NCBI RefSeq assembly: GCF_007997075.1
Contig: NZ_VORS01000004.1
Coordinates: forward strand, 124,001-188,000
Reading direction: 5' to 3'
Source of the DNA: Polaribacter sp. IC073
GTDB lineage: Bacteria; Bacteroidota; Bacteroidia; Flavobacteriales; Flavobacteriaceae
DNA: 64,000 nt
The notes beneath the pieces were generated by a model. That model made no database searches, was not told the DNA's origin, and saw nothing but the letters and a program-made list of their open reading frames with translations. The stretch's first letter is position 1; each line of letters starts with the position of its first letter. This document shows, piece by piece, positions 46,056-54,607 of the stretch. The position numbers and the translations under genes are program-made.

Positions 46056-46673
46056 ATGGCAGAATTTATAAAAATATATAACGAAAACCCCAATCCTAAA
46101 GAAATAGCCAAAGTTGTAAAAGTTTTACGAGCAGGCGGTTTGGTTATTTACCCAACAGATACTGTCTATGGTTTAGGTTGTGATATTACCAAAACCAAAG
46201 CTTTAGAAAAAATTGCACGAATAAAGGGCATCAATTTAGAAAAGGCAAACTTCTCTTTTATATGTAATGATTTAAGTCACCTTTCAGATTACGTAAAGCA
46301 AATAGATTCTGCTACTTTTAAGGTTTTAAAGAAAGCTTTACCCGGGCCTTATACATTTATACTTCCCGGTAGTAATAACCTACCTAAAGTCTTTAAAAAG
46401 AAAAAAACAGTAGGAATTAGAATTCCTGATAATAATATTATAAGAGCCTTAGTTGCAGAATTAGGCAACCCTATAATGTCTACTTCTATTAGAGATGATG
46501 ATGATGTCTTAGAATATACTACAGACCCAGAGTTGATCTTCGAAAAATGGCAAAGTTTGGTAGATGTTGTAATTGATGGTGGTTACGGAGGTAATGAACC
46601 TTCTACAGTAATCGATTTTACAGATGAACCAACCGTAATTAGAGCGGGAAAAGGAAGTGTAGCTATTATTTAA
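46056..46673 (+). CDS. Sua5/YrdC/YciO family threonylcarbamoyl-AMP synthase
   Basis: This 205-residue protein has the YrdC signature LRAGGLVIYPTDTVYGLGCD, the LPGPYTFILPGSNNLPK region and VGIRIPDN. Members form threonylcarbamoyl-AMP for the tRNA t6A modification. A second copy elsewhere is common, and some members (YciO) have unclear function, so the exact orthology (tsaC/sua5/yciO) is left open. It begins just after a terminator and a TATTTTTA box. Confidence 0.9.
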   Translation: MAEFIKIYNENPNPKEIAKVVKVLRAGGLVIYPTDTVYGLGCDITKTKALEKIARIKGINLEKANFSFICNDLSHLSDYVKQIDSATFKVLKKALPGPYTFILPGSNNLPKVFKKKKTVGIRIPDNNIIRALVAELGNPIMSTSIRDDDDVLEYTTDPELIFEKWQSLVDVVIDGGYGGNEPSTVIDFTDEPTVIRAGKGSVAII

Positions 46674-46723
46674 TTTTTTTTAATTTTTCTGGTTTCACAA
46701 GAACTCTTTAAATAAGTAAAATA

Positions 46724-47206
46724 GTGCCGATTATAAAATTAACTACAGAAATTAACAACGCGAATATAGAAATAGTTTTTGATTTGATTAGAAGTATCGA
46801 TTTGCATAAAATTTCTACTAAAAAATCAAAAGAAGAAGCTATTTCAGGAAAAACTTCAGGATTAATTTCATTAAATGAAACGGTCACTTGGCGAGCCAAA
46901 CATTTAGGATTTACGCAAGAACTTACTTCTAAAATAACCGATTGTATTTTTCCGGTGTTCTTTGCTGATGAAATGGTTAAAGGAATTTTTAAAAGTTTTA
47001 GACATGAGCATTATTTAGAAAAGAAAAACGAAAAAGTACTTGTAAAAGATATTTTTGAATATCATTCTCCACTGGGTTTCTTGGGAAGAATTGCAGATTT
47101 TCTATTCTTAAAAAGATATATGACCAATTTTTTAAAAGAAAGAAATGAAGTCCTTAAAGAGTTTGCAGAAACAGATAAATGGAAAAAAATTATCGAGCTT
47201 ACTTAA
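46724..47206 (+). CDS. SRPBCC superfamily protein
   Basis: This 160-residue protein has the pattern of the SRPBCC (START/Bet v1-like) family common in Bacteroidota, with INNANIEIVFDLIRSIDLH at the start, GLISLNETVTWRAKHLGF, and YHSPLGFLGRIADFLFLKRYM near the end. It starts with GTG at 46724. These proteins have a ligand cavity, but no ligand or function is known. It is convergent with the glycosyltransferase gene, overlapping it by 8 bases. Confidence 0.82.
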   Translation: MPIIKLTTEINNANIEIVFDLIRSIDLHKISTKKSKEEAISGKTSGLISLNETVTWRAKHLGFTQELTSKITDCIFPVFFADEMVKGIFKSFRHEHYLEKKNEKVLVKDIFEYHSPLGFLGRIADFLFLKRYMTNFLKERNEVLKEFAETDKWKKIIELT

Positions 47207-48197
47207 GTTGGTCAAACTTTTTTCTTCCCAATATAAAATATTGCCATACAATACTAGTGTGTAAATTGTAGTCTTGTTTTTTCTTCAGTTTTTTTCGTTT
47301 TCCTAAGAATTTAAAAAGGTTTTTGTAAAAACTAACATGTGCTTTTAAAATGGCAAGTGTATGTATAGGTCTTAACTCAATTAGAAACTTTAAACCTGCA
47401 ATTCCGTCTAAAATTAAACGAGAAAAGAGCACGAATAAAAACCATTTCTTAGGAACGTTTTTTACTACGTTTAACAAACTATTTCTAAAATTTAAAAATG
47501 TTTTCTGTGGATTTTTTTCTTTTAAAGTTGCGCCACCAACATGATAAACAGTGGATGCACCAACATATTTTACCTTATAACCTCTATTTTGAACTCTCCA
47601 ACACAAATCAATTTCTTCTTGATGTGCAAAGTAGTCTTCGTCTAAACCATCTAATTGATGATAGACTTTAGAACGTATAAATAAACAAGCACCAGAAGCC
47701 CAAAAAATTTCAGAAACATCATTAAATTGTCCATTGTCTGTTTCTAAATTATCAAAAATACGTCCTCTACAATATGGGTATCCATAAAAATCTAAAAATC
47801 CGCCGGCAGCACCTGCGTATTCAAATTTAGTTTTGTCTTTAAAATCTAATAATTTTGGTTGAATAATAGCTGTATTCTCTTCCTTTTTAAAAACGTCTAA
47901 AACAGGTTTCAGCCAATCTTGGGTAACTTCTACATCAGAATTTATAAGACAATAAATATCTGCATCAACGTTTGCCAAAGCATCATTATAACCTTTTGCA
48001 TACCCCTCATTTGTAGTGTTTTCTAGTATCTTTATAGTAGGGTAAAATTCTCTTACATACTCTATAGAAGTATCTGTAGAAGCATTGTCTGCAATATAAA
48101 TTTCAGCCAATTCAGAACTAAAATGAACCACAGAAGGCAAAAACTGTTCTAATAGTTTTTGTCCGTTCCAATTTAATATGACGATTGCTGTTTTCAA
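47199..48197 (-). CDS. Family 2 glycosyltransferase
   Basis: This 332-residue GT-A enzyme has the GT2 opening AIVILNWNGQKLLEQFLPSV, IADNASTDTS, NEGYAKGYNDAL and the metal motif NSDVEV, then ASGACLFIRSKVYHQLDG and DEDYFAHQEEIDLCWR typical of rhamnosyltransferase-like members. The donor and acceptor are unknown. It is a lone gene, not in a polysaccharide cluster. Confidence 0.9.
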   Translation of the reverse strand: MKTAIVILNWNGQKLLEQFLPSVVHFSSELAEIYIADNASTDTSIEYVREFYPTIKILENTTNEGYAKGYNDALANVDADIYCLINSDVEVTQDWLKPVLDVFKKEENTAIIQPKLLDFKDKTKFEYAGAAGGFLDFYGYPYCRGRIFDNLETDNGQFNDVSEIFWASGACLFIRSKVYHQLDGLDEDYFAHQEEIDLCWRVQNRGYKVKYVGASTVYHVGGATLKEKNPQKTFLNFRNSLLNVVKNVPKKWFLFVLFSRLILDGIAGLKFLIELRPIHTLAILKAHVSFYKNLFKFLGKRKKLKKKQDYNLHTSIVWQYFILGRKKFDQLK

Positions 48198-48327
48198 GGG
48201 GGCAAATTTACTGTTTATAAGTCAGTTTTTATCTAATTATTTCTTAATTATATAGACTTTTATCAGTAGTTTTTAAACTTTTTTTTTACTTCTAAAATGA
48301 TTAGAAATACATAAGAAGTAACAAGTA

Positions 48328-48771
48328 TTATTTGTAATCTGGAATTTCCTTTAGAAAAATATAGGTTTCATTTTCAAAGTCCATTTTACAGTAAAAATGC
48401 TCTAAACCGTTGGTAACAATTAAGAAATTAGCCCTTAGTTTTAGGTTGTAACGTGCAATTTGATCAAAAGTAGCTTGTGTTATTTTAATTTGGGGAGCTT
48501 TACATTCTACTATAATATCTGGATTTCCTTCTTTATTAAACACCAAGATATCTGTTCTTTTTATGCGGTTATTAATTGTTAATTGCTTTTCTAAGGCAAT
48601 TAAAGATGTTGGATATTTTTTCTCTTTAATTAAATACTGCACATAATGTTGTCGAACCCATTCTTCTGGAGTTAAAACCATATATTTTTTTCTAAGATTA
48701 TCAAAAATAAGCGTCTTATTTTCGTTACTTTTGAGTCTGAATTTATAGTTTGGTAGGTTGAGTTTTTGCAT
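48328..48771 (-). CDS. Solitary HsdR N-terminal (PD-(D/E)XK) nuclease-like protein
   Basis: This 147-residue protein matches the N-terminal nuclease domain of type I restriction HsdR. The catalytic core reads RTDILVFN...PDIIVECKAP, the usual D-(E)-x-K arrangement, preceded by EEWVRQHYVQYLI. It has no helicase, methylase or specificity subunit nearby, so it is not a restriction system; its physiological role is unknown. A TTG one codon upstream is open, but the ATG at 48771 fits best. It is divergent from holA, starts only 17 bases apart. Confidence 0.88.
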   Translation of the reverse strand: MQKLNLPNYKFRLKSNENKTLIFDNLRKKYMVLTPEEWVRQHYVQYLIKEKKYPTSLIALEKQLTINNRIKRTDILVFNKEGNPDIIVECKAPQIKITQATFDQIARYNLKLRANFLIVTNGLEHFYCKMDFENETYIFLKEIPDYK

Positions 48772-48775
48772 CAAT

Positions 48776-48783
48776 CAAAAGTA
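48776..48783 (-). promoter_or_regulatory. -7 box at the start of the HsdR-N gene
   Basis: TACTTTTG on the minus strand fits TAnnTTTG and lies four bases before the ATG at 48771, in the 17-base gap between divergent genes; the message would be leaderless. Confidence 0.4.
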
Positions 48784-48788
48784 AGAAA

Positions 48789-49790
48789 ATGAACGAAATA
48801 AGAGACATTGTTTCAGATATTAAAAAAGGGATTGTAAAGCCTATTTATTTTTTAACGGGTGATGAGCCTTATTATATAGATAAAATATCTGATTATATAG
48901 AAGATAACATTTTAGATGAAGCAGAAAAAGGCTTTAATCAGCAAGTAATGTATGGCAGAGACGTAACAATAGAAGACATTGTTTCTGCTGCCAAACGTTA
49001 CCCAATGATGGCAGAAAGACAAGTTTTAATTGTTAAAGAAGCGCAAGATTTAAGCAGAAATATAGAGAAGTTGGTTTCTTATGCAGAGAATCCGCAGCCT
49101 TCAACTGTTTTAGTTTTAAACTATAAGTACAAGAAATTAGACAAACGTAAGAAGTTGCACAAAGCAATTGCAAAGACGGGCTTTATTTTTGAAAGTAAAA
49201 AATTATATGAAAACCAGGTTTCAGATTGGATTCGTAGAATTTTAAGTGGAAAAAAATATCAAATTGAACCAAAAGCATCTTTAATGCTGGTAGAGTTTTT
49301 AGGAACCGATTTAAGTAAAATTTCTAATGAATTAGATAAGTTAATGTTGGTTTTGCCAAAAGACACTATTATTAATGACAAGCACATAGAAGAGAATATT
49401 GGTATCTCTAAAGACTTTAATAATTTCGAATTGCGAAAAGCAGTAGGAGAGAAGGACATTGTAAAAGCAAATAGAATTATTAATTATTTTGCTGAAAATC
49501 CTAAAAATAATCCGTTGATTATGACAATTTCTTTATTGAACGGCTATTTTACGCAACTTCTAATGTTTCATGGTTTAAAAGACAAATCTAAAAGTTCTGT
49601 AGCGAAGAGTTTAGGTGTAAATCCGTATTTTGTAGATGAATATTTTTTGGCGTCAAGAAATTATCCAATGCGTAAAGTGGCGCAGGTAATTGCTTTTTTA
49701 AGAGAGGCAGACATCAAAAGCAAAGGTGTTGGAGCAAACCAATCTAGCGAAGATATTTTAAAGGAATTGTTATTTAAGATTTTGCATTAA
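48789..49790 (+). CDS. holA: DNA polymerase III subunit delta
   Basis: This 333-residue clamp-loader subunit opens the beta sliding clamp for replication. It shows KPIYFLTGDEPYYIDKISDYI, AAKRYPMMAERQVLIVKEAQ, and the helical lid LDKLMLVLPKD; the C-terminal part (FAENPKNNPLIMTISLLNGYF) is typical. Length is normal. Its promoter must lie inside the divergent gene because only 17 bases separate the starts. Confidence 0.93.
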   Translation: MNEIRDIVSDIKKGIVKPIYFLTGDEPYYIDKISDYIEDNILDEAEKGFNQQVMYGRDVTIEDIVSAAKRYPMMAERQVLIVKEAQDLSRNIEKLVSYAENPQPSTVLVLNYKYKKLDKRKKLHKAIAKTGFIFESKKLYENQVSDWIRRILSGKKYQIEPKASLMLVEFLGTDLSKISNELDKLMLVLPKDTIINDKHIEENIGISKDFNNFELRKAVGEKDIVKANRIINYFAENPKNNPLIMTISLLNGYFTQLLMFHGLKDKSKSSVAKSLGVNPYFVDEYFLASRNYPMRKVAQVIAFLREADIKSKGVGANQSSEDILKELLFKILH

Positions 49791-49804
49791 AAATCGAATT
49801 AGAA

Positions 49805-50224
49805 ATGTAAAATATTTTTGACAAAGAGATTACAAGTAAAGTAATTAATAGAGGTAAAGAACTAACTGCAGCAACACAACCAAATTGGAGCAAAGTGTTT
49901 GTAGAACAAATTCTTGCGAGCAGGTGTATACAGACAAACATCCAAAACCTAACCTGTTAGCAAAATTTATGCAGACAACAATGGTGAAAAAGTTTGTTGT
50001 TTCAGCAAAACCATAGGCCATAAACAGAAGAACTGTTCGTATTTTTTAATAGTTGAAGAAAAATATGTTGAAAGTGAAAAGACAAGATAAATCAACTTTT
50101 TAAAACAAACGCAGAAACTGGAAGGAACTTACTTTGATAACAAAGAAGCTCATTATTTTGGAAAATTAACAACAAATCAATGGAATAATTTTTAGGTCAT
50201 TATTTAATTCAATTTGGCCTTTAG
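49805..50224 (+). pseudogene. Broken DUF1569 family gene
   Basis: The sequence still reads as a DUF1569 protein in pieces: ATG followed at once by a TAA, then NIFDKEITSKVINRGKELTA and TQPNWSKVFVEQILA; a deletion and frame change; VYTDKHPKPNLLAKFM and MVKKFVVSAKP-stop in the second frame; FLIVEEKYVESEKTR-stop-INFLKQTQKLEGTYFDNKEA and HYFGKLTTNQWNN in the third; then a further deletion before GHYLIQFGL and TAG at 50222-50224. The family is a DinB-like four-helix fold with HxxxH-type histidines, here lost with the deletions. Confidence 0.85.
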
Positions 50225-50289
50225 TCTTTTTAGAAGTATTTTAAAACCTTATTTTCATTGCTATATATAACTTAATAAAACATAAAAAC

Positions 50290-50874
50290 ATGAAGATTTT
50301 TTTAATTATTTTAGGTGTTATTTTTTTTATTTTTATAGGAATTCAAATTTACTTTTACCAAAGTAGTCACAATATTGAAGGATACAAGTACACTGTTTTA
50401 AAAACCTATAATAATTTTGAAGTTAGAAAATATGAAGCAAGTTTATTTACTTCTGTAAAATTAGATACAGACGATTATAAACAAGCAGCTAGCAAGGGTT
50501 TTTCTATATTAGGAGGCTATATTTTTGGTAAAAACTAGAAGAAGGAATCTATTTCTATGACGTCTCCTGTGGCCATGTCTTTAGAAAAAAAGATGACAGT
50601 TATGTTTTTAGTGCCACAAAAATTCACTAAAGAAAGCTTGCCAAAACCAGAAAATTCTGATATTCAGTTTATAGAAGTTCCAGAAATGAAAATGGCAGCA
50701 ATTACTTTTGGTGGTTGGGCAAATGATGAAAAAATAGAAAAGTATAAATTAGAATTAATAGCTCTATTAGATGAAAATAATATAAAATATACGAACAAGT
50801 TTTCTGTATTAGGTTACAATGCTCCTTTTGAAGTTTTGTTTCGTAGAAATGAAATTATTGTAGTGTTGGAGTAG
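50290..50874 (+). pseudogene. SOUL heme-binding protein interrupted by one in-frame TAG
   Basis: Two same-frame pieces, 50290-50538 and 50557-50874, form one SOUL-family protein of about 194 codons with a TAG at 50536-50538 between them. The first half has an N-terminal membrane or signal segment and YNNFEVRKYEASLFTSVKL; the second has MTSPVAMSL, FMVP-like text (MFLVPQKFTKESLP), and ITFGGWANDEKIEKYK with GYNAPFEVLFRRNE. Only six codons after the stop an ATG could restart the second half. The single stop is well supported by reading, but a sequencing error or genuine readthrough cannot be excluded. Confidence 0.85.
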
Positions 50875-51197
50875 TTTTTTTTAAGATTAGGTGCTCTTTT
50901 TTTAGGACTAAAGTTATCATACATAAACCCAGCAATAAAATATTAAAGTTTTACACAAGAAGACTCAATTTAACTGTGAATTTCTTAAAGTCTAGTTTTC
51001 GCTATTTCCCTAAAGACTCATAAAAATAGAAAAACCAAACCTTTTTCTATTGTTGGCGATGTTAATTACAAACGTGTGGGTATAAATAAATCGTTTTATA
51101 GAGTAATTTTTAGGTTGCCTCAAAAAATAAATATAGGATAAAAGAAGTCTTGCTCAATATAAAAAAAGAGCAAGGCTTTACTCGAGTTTTAAAACCA
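50875..51197. other. Gap of about 320 bases after the SOUL pseudogene
   Basis: No gene is recognised. Short open fragments around 51020-51140 match nothing I know. The only clear element is the hairpin at 51145-51178. Confidence 0.6.
51145..51178. terminator. Hairpin, probable terminator of the ApbE operon
   Basis: Eleven-pair stem (one G-T pair) from AAGTCTTGCTC to GAGCAAGGCTT with a 12-base A-rich loop, 20 bases beyond the DUF3570 stop codon on the minus strand. The following T run is weak. Confidence 0.55.
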
Positions 51198-52502
51198 TTA
51201 ATCCATCACAAACTTAAAACCAGCGGTAATAATGCTAGAACTAAAAGAAGTATCCCTATCATATTTATAAAATTTTAAATCAATGCTTTTTAAACCAAGT
51301 TCCCAAATGTGTGCTTTCGTAAAAATATCTGTGTAAGAAAGCCCAAAACCAAATTGATTAGCTGCGTATTTAGATAGATCATAGTCAGAGGTGTAAAAAG
51401 GATCTGTAGAGAGCGCACTTTCATAAGGTTTAAAATAATCTGCTGCAGTTTGGTTGTAATATCGATATGACGGATATAATGTAAACCTATTACCAATTTT
51501 TATTGGCACTTCAATACTTGCTGTGTGCGAAGTGATGCCCCAGTCATCGTAATAGTAGCGATAGAAGGCTCTAAGAGTAACTATTTCATTTAAATACCAA
51601 TTTAAACGACCACCTGCAGCGACTTTAAATCTTGAATCTGGTAAACGTTCAATATCATCCGCTAGTTGAAAATTATCAATAAATGAATCTGCGATATCAC
51701 TAAAATAGACCCTTTGAAAAGGAGTCGATAATAAGCCATCTTGTTTTACGAAGTCTAAAGCTACTGAACTCTGCAGTTTTTTATGCAGTATTTGGGAAAA
51801 ACCAAAACCTAAGGAATACGAGTTTCTACCAGTGCCATTTAAAGGAACAAAAGCAGGAGCGTAATTTGTATTGCCGGTTATTGTATAATTATTGATGTTA
51901 AAACTATCTTTACCTCCATTAGCACTTCTCAATTCTATAGGGTAAAGTAACTTCCAAGAGTCTATATATACATTACCCTGTACACTTACTTCTGTGTTTT
52001 TTTCGTTAAAAAGCTTGGTATAACTTCCGCCAACACCTAAAGAAAAATAATCATATTCAGAAGAAATGGCAATTTTTGTAGACCAAATATCATTTCTATC
52101 ATCAGAGCTATGCGTATAACTTCCCGTTATATTTGTCCAAAGGTCACTACTAGAAGCACCAGAAGAAGCTTGAAAAGGATCTGCTTTACCATCATCAAAA
52201 GGGTTAATATTACTTGAAGATGCAGAGGTATAGGAAGAAATACCTGCGTCAATTGTTAGCACATCATCATCATTTAACGGCATGGAAACCACAAAGGTTC
52301 CTGTAACGTCAGATAACGATTCCGATCCAATACCACCACTTACAGCAGCATTGTCTCCATTTTGCGTATAGTAACTTGTTAAGAAATCTACCTCCGTAGT
52401 TTCGAGTACACGTTTTTTGTAGACTTTAGGAGCGTCTTGTTTTGTTTGTGAATTCACTTTTACAAAAGCAAATACACAGATAAATAGAATTATTTTTTTC
52501 AA
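51198..52502 (-). CDS. DUF3570 beta-barrel protein
   Basis: This 434-residue exported protein has a signal peptide (1-18) and DUF3570 features: VDFLTSYYTQNGDNAAVSGG near the N-terminus, many strands such as TLYPSYRYYNQTAADYF, and a C-terminal strand ending in FKFVMD. It is predicted to be an outer-membrane beta barrel. In many Bacteroidota and Proteobacteria it lies next to ApbE and DUF4266, as here. Function unknown. Confidence 0.88.
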   Translation of the reverse strand: MKKIILFICVFAFVKVNSQTKQDAPKVYKKRVLETTEVDFLTSYYTQNGDNAAVSGGIGSESLSDVTGTFVVSMPLNDDDVLTIDAGISSYTSASSSNINPFDDGKADPFQASSGASSSDLWTNITGSYTHSSDDRNDIWSTKIAISSEYDYFSLGVGGSYTKLFNEKNTEVSVQGNVYIDSWKLLYPIELRSANGGKDSFNINNYTITGNTNYAPAFVPLNGTGRNSYSLGFGFSQILHKKLQSSVALDFVKQDGLLSTPFQRVYFSDIADSFIDNFQLADDIERLPDSRFKVAAGGRLNWYLNEIVTLRAFYRYYYDDWGITSHTASIEVPIKIGNRFTLYPSYRYYNQTAADYFKPYESALSTDPFYTSDYDLSKYAANQFGFGLSYTDIFTKAHIWELGLKSIDLKFYKYDRDTSFSSSIITAGFKFVMD

Positions 52503-52592
52503 TTGATTGTTACTAATTTATTATTAAAATCCACTTTTCAGCGGAATCATTTTTAGTTTGATTTCAGTTTTGTTTTCTAAAAAAGGTTTCCC

Positions 52593-52805
52593 TTAATTAC
52601 AACCACAGCCTCCACCAGTTTTACCTCCATTTGCACCAACGGCAGCTTCACGATAAGAATGTGCAGTTGTAACATTACGGTCACATTTCTTTTCTGAAAG
52701 TGCCATATCTGGGTCGTTTAAATTTACTTTCTCATATTCCTTAACCACTACACAACTACTAAAACTAATTGTTATCCATGCAGCGCAAATACAGTTTTTA
52801 ATCAT
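52593..52805 (-). CDS. DUF4266 small lipoprotein ending GGGCGCN
   Basis: This 70-residue lipoprotein has a signal ending FSSC (lipidated C18), the DUF4266 segment VNLNDPDMALSEKKCDRN and a glycine-rich C-terminus ending GGGCGCN. The final two cysteines are, as far as I recall, conserved throughout the family. Its ATG overlaps the ApbE stop by four bases, so it is translated with ApbE. No function is known; a flavin attachment target, a metal site or a cysteine donor are possibilities. Confidence 0.9.
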   Translation of the reverse strand: MIKNCICAAWITISFSSCVVVKEYEKVNLNDPDMALSEKKCDRNVTTAHSYREAAVGANGGKTGGGCGCN

Positions 52806-53782
52806 AATTTATCGATTTCTATATTCTTTGATGTTGTAATATTTCCTTTATCATCAATGATGATGCATTCTATTTTTAATAATTGATTGATACGGTCTAC
52901 CCCTGCTTCTTTCCCCATTACAAATACAGAGGTTGCTAGTGCGTCGGCTAATTCTGCTTTAGGCGCAAATATTGTCACACTTACAATTCCGCTAGAAGGA
53001 TACCCGGTTCTAGGATTTATAATATGTGCATATCGTTTGCCGTTAAAGTTTACGTATTTTTCATAATTTCCAGAAGTTACCACCGCACCATTACTTAATG
53101 GAAATAAGGCGAATACCTTGTGCTTGTTTATTGGATTTGTAATGGCAACTTGCCACTCTTTACCATTAGGTTGTTTTCCCCAAGTACTCATATCGCCAGA
53201 AGCATTTATTATGCCAGCAATTACTCCTTTTGAAATAAGGAGTGTTTTTGCTTTATCTGCGGCATACCCCTTACCGATAGCTCCAAAACCAATTTTCATT
53301 CCTTTTAATTTCAAAAAAACCGTGCTTTTAACTTTGTCTACAAGAATATTTTGAAAACCAACTTTTGCTATGGAAGCTTTTATTTTTTCTTCTGAAGGCA
53401 TTATTTTCATACTGCCATCAAACTTCCAAATTTTATCCATAGATGCATAGCTAATATCAAAAGCACCATCAGTAATTTTTGAAATTCTGATAGCTCTTTC
53501 AATCAGACTTAAAAGTTCAGTATCTACCTTTACAGGGCTAATACCTGCGTTTTTATTGATAGCAGAAGTTTGCGAATTAATATTCCAAGAAGAAATCAGT
53601 TTTTCAATTCTTGTAATTTCAGTAACTGCTATATCTATATATTTATTTGCTTCAGCAGAATTATTTACTACTACAGTGATCTCAAAACGACTCCCCATTA
53701 ATTTAAGCACTCGTTTGTATGTTTCTTGAGCCGAAAAAGCAAGAGAAGATAGTAATAGAAAGGAGGTAAGTAGTGCTTTCAA
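52802..53782 (-). CDS. apbE: FAD:protein FMN transferase
   Basis: This 326-residue exported enzyme (signal peptide 1-18) transfers FMN from FAD to threonine or serine residues of extracytoplasmic proteins. It shows MGSRFEITVV, DISYASMDKIWKFDG, GFGAIGKGYAADKA and the C-terminal HIINPRTGYPSSGIVSVTI with ADALATSVFVMG. No obvious flavinylation target with the usual D(G/x)xT(S)GAT-type motif is seen in the window. It sits between the thioredoxin-like gene and DUF4266. Confidence 0.93.
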   Translation of the reverse strand: MKALLTSFLLLSSLAFSAQETYKRVLKLMGSRFEITVVVNNSAEANKYIDIAVTEITRIEKLISSWNINSQTSAINKNAGISPVKVDTELLSLIERAIRISKITDGAFDISYASMDKIWKFDGSMKIMPSEEKIKASIAKVGFQNILVDKVKSTVFLKLKGMKIGFGAIGKGYAADKAKTLLISKGVIAGIINASGDMSTWGKQPNGKEWQVAITNPINKHKVFALFPLSNGAVVTSGNYEKYVNFNGKRYAHIINPRTGYPSSGIVSVTIFAPKAELADALATSVFVMGKEAGVDRINQLLKIECIIIDDKGNITTSKNIEIDKL

Positions 53783-53783
53783 T

Positions 53784-54224
53784 TTATTCTAAAAACGTAT
53801 TTAATTCTTTAATGTAACTCTCTGGTGTTGTTCTTTTGTAACTTGTTTCGCCAAGTACTCTACCGTATGAATCTAATACAACTACAAATGGAAAAACACC
53901 ATTTTTGTTATAAGTTTCAGCCAATTTGGCATTTGCAATAGCTTGAGACTCTGGCAATGCATTTTTCTTTCTCTTCGGAAAATCTGCTTGCAGCATTACA
54001 TAATTTTTTTTTGCATATTTTTTAAAAGTATCTGTACTCCATACTTCGCGGTCTAATTTAATACAAGGCGCACACCAATCTGAACCCTGAAAAACGAGTA
54101 CAATACGCTTGCCTTCTTTTATAGCGATTTCTTTTGCGATGATAATATCCGTTTCCCATTCTTGCGCAATTGTAGCAGTTACATTTACAAATAGTATTAT
54201 TACTATTGCTATTATCTTTTTCAT
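53784..54224 (-). CDS. Exported thioredoxin-family protein
   Basis: This 146-residue protein has a signal peptide (1-20) and a thioredoxin fold with active site WCAPC in QGSDWCAPCIKLDREVW, then VVLDSYGRVLGE. It resembles the thioredoxin_7/DsbD-gamma group. It heads the ApbE-DUF4266-DUF3570 operon, one base before apbE, so it may keep the cysteine-rich DUF4266 or ApbE partners in the right redox state; this is an inference. Confidence 0.88.
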   Translation of the reverse strand: MKKIIAIVIILFVNVTATIAQEWETDIIIAKEIAIKEGKRIVLVFQGSDWCAPCIKLDREVWSTDTFKKYAKKNYVMLQADFPKRKKNALPESQAIANAKLAETYNKNGVFPFVVVLDSYGRVLGETSYKRTTPESYIKELNTFLE

Positions 54225-54607
54225 TTTATAGTTTATTTATTTTAGATTTTGTCAAAAAAGGATGCCATGACCTTACAACGAAAGAACTCTTTCTTTGTTT
54301 TAAAGAGGAGTCCTTTTAAAAAATATTTTTAATTAATTTAGGTTTTCATCTGAATCTACTATTACGAAGTTGAAGAAAACAGCTCTTTGTATTTTACGAA
54401 CACTTTGTTATATAGTAGAATAAAATAAATATATTGTTTCTGATGTTCGCATTAATTATGTGCAAGGTATTCTTAATTCTAGAATGTTTTAATGACTTAT
54501 ATCAGTTATTAGCGAAGTACTATTTTTTGAAGAATAAATGAACAACAGAAACAACTGTTATTCATAATAAAAAACCTCACTTTTAATTTGAAGTGAGGTT
54601 TTTGTTA
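54225..54607. other. Gap of about 380 bases before the acyl-CoA synthetase
   Basis: Holds the leader of the thioredoxin-ApbE operon and the terminator at 54571-54602. No gene or recognisable remnant is seen. Confidence 0.55.
54571..54606. terminator. Terminator of the acyl-CoA synthetase gene
   Basis: Twelve-base perfect stem AAAACCTCACTT / AAGTGAGGTTTT with an eight-base loop, T-rich on both strands, two bases from the end of the synthetase gene. Confidence 0.88.

Noticed and set aside
48328..48771. Type I restriction-modification system
   Set aside because: Only the HsdR N-terminal domain is present; no helicase, methyltransferase or specificity subunit lies nearby.
51010..51140. Possible remnant of a further dead gene
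   Set aside because: One frame stays open for about 40 codons but matches no family I know, so I do not claim a gene.
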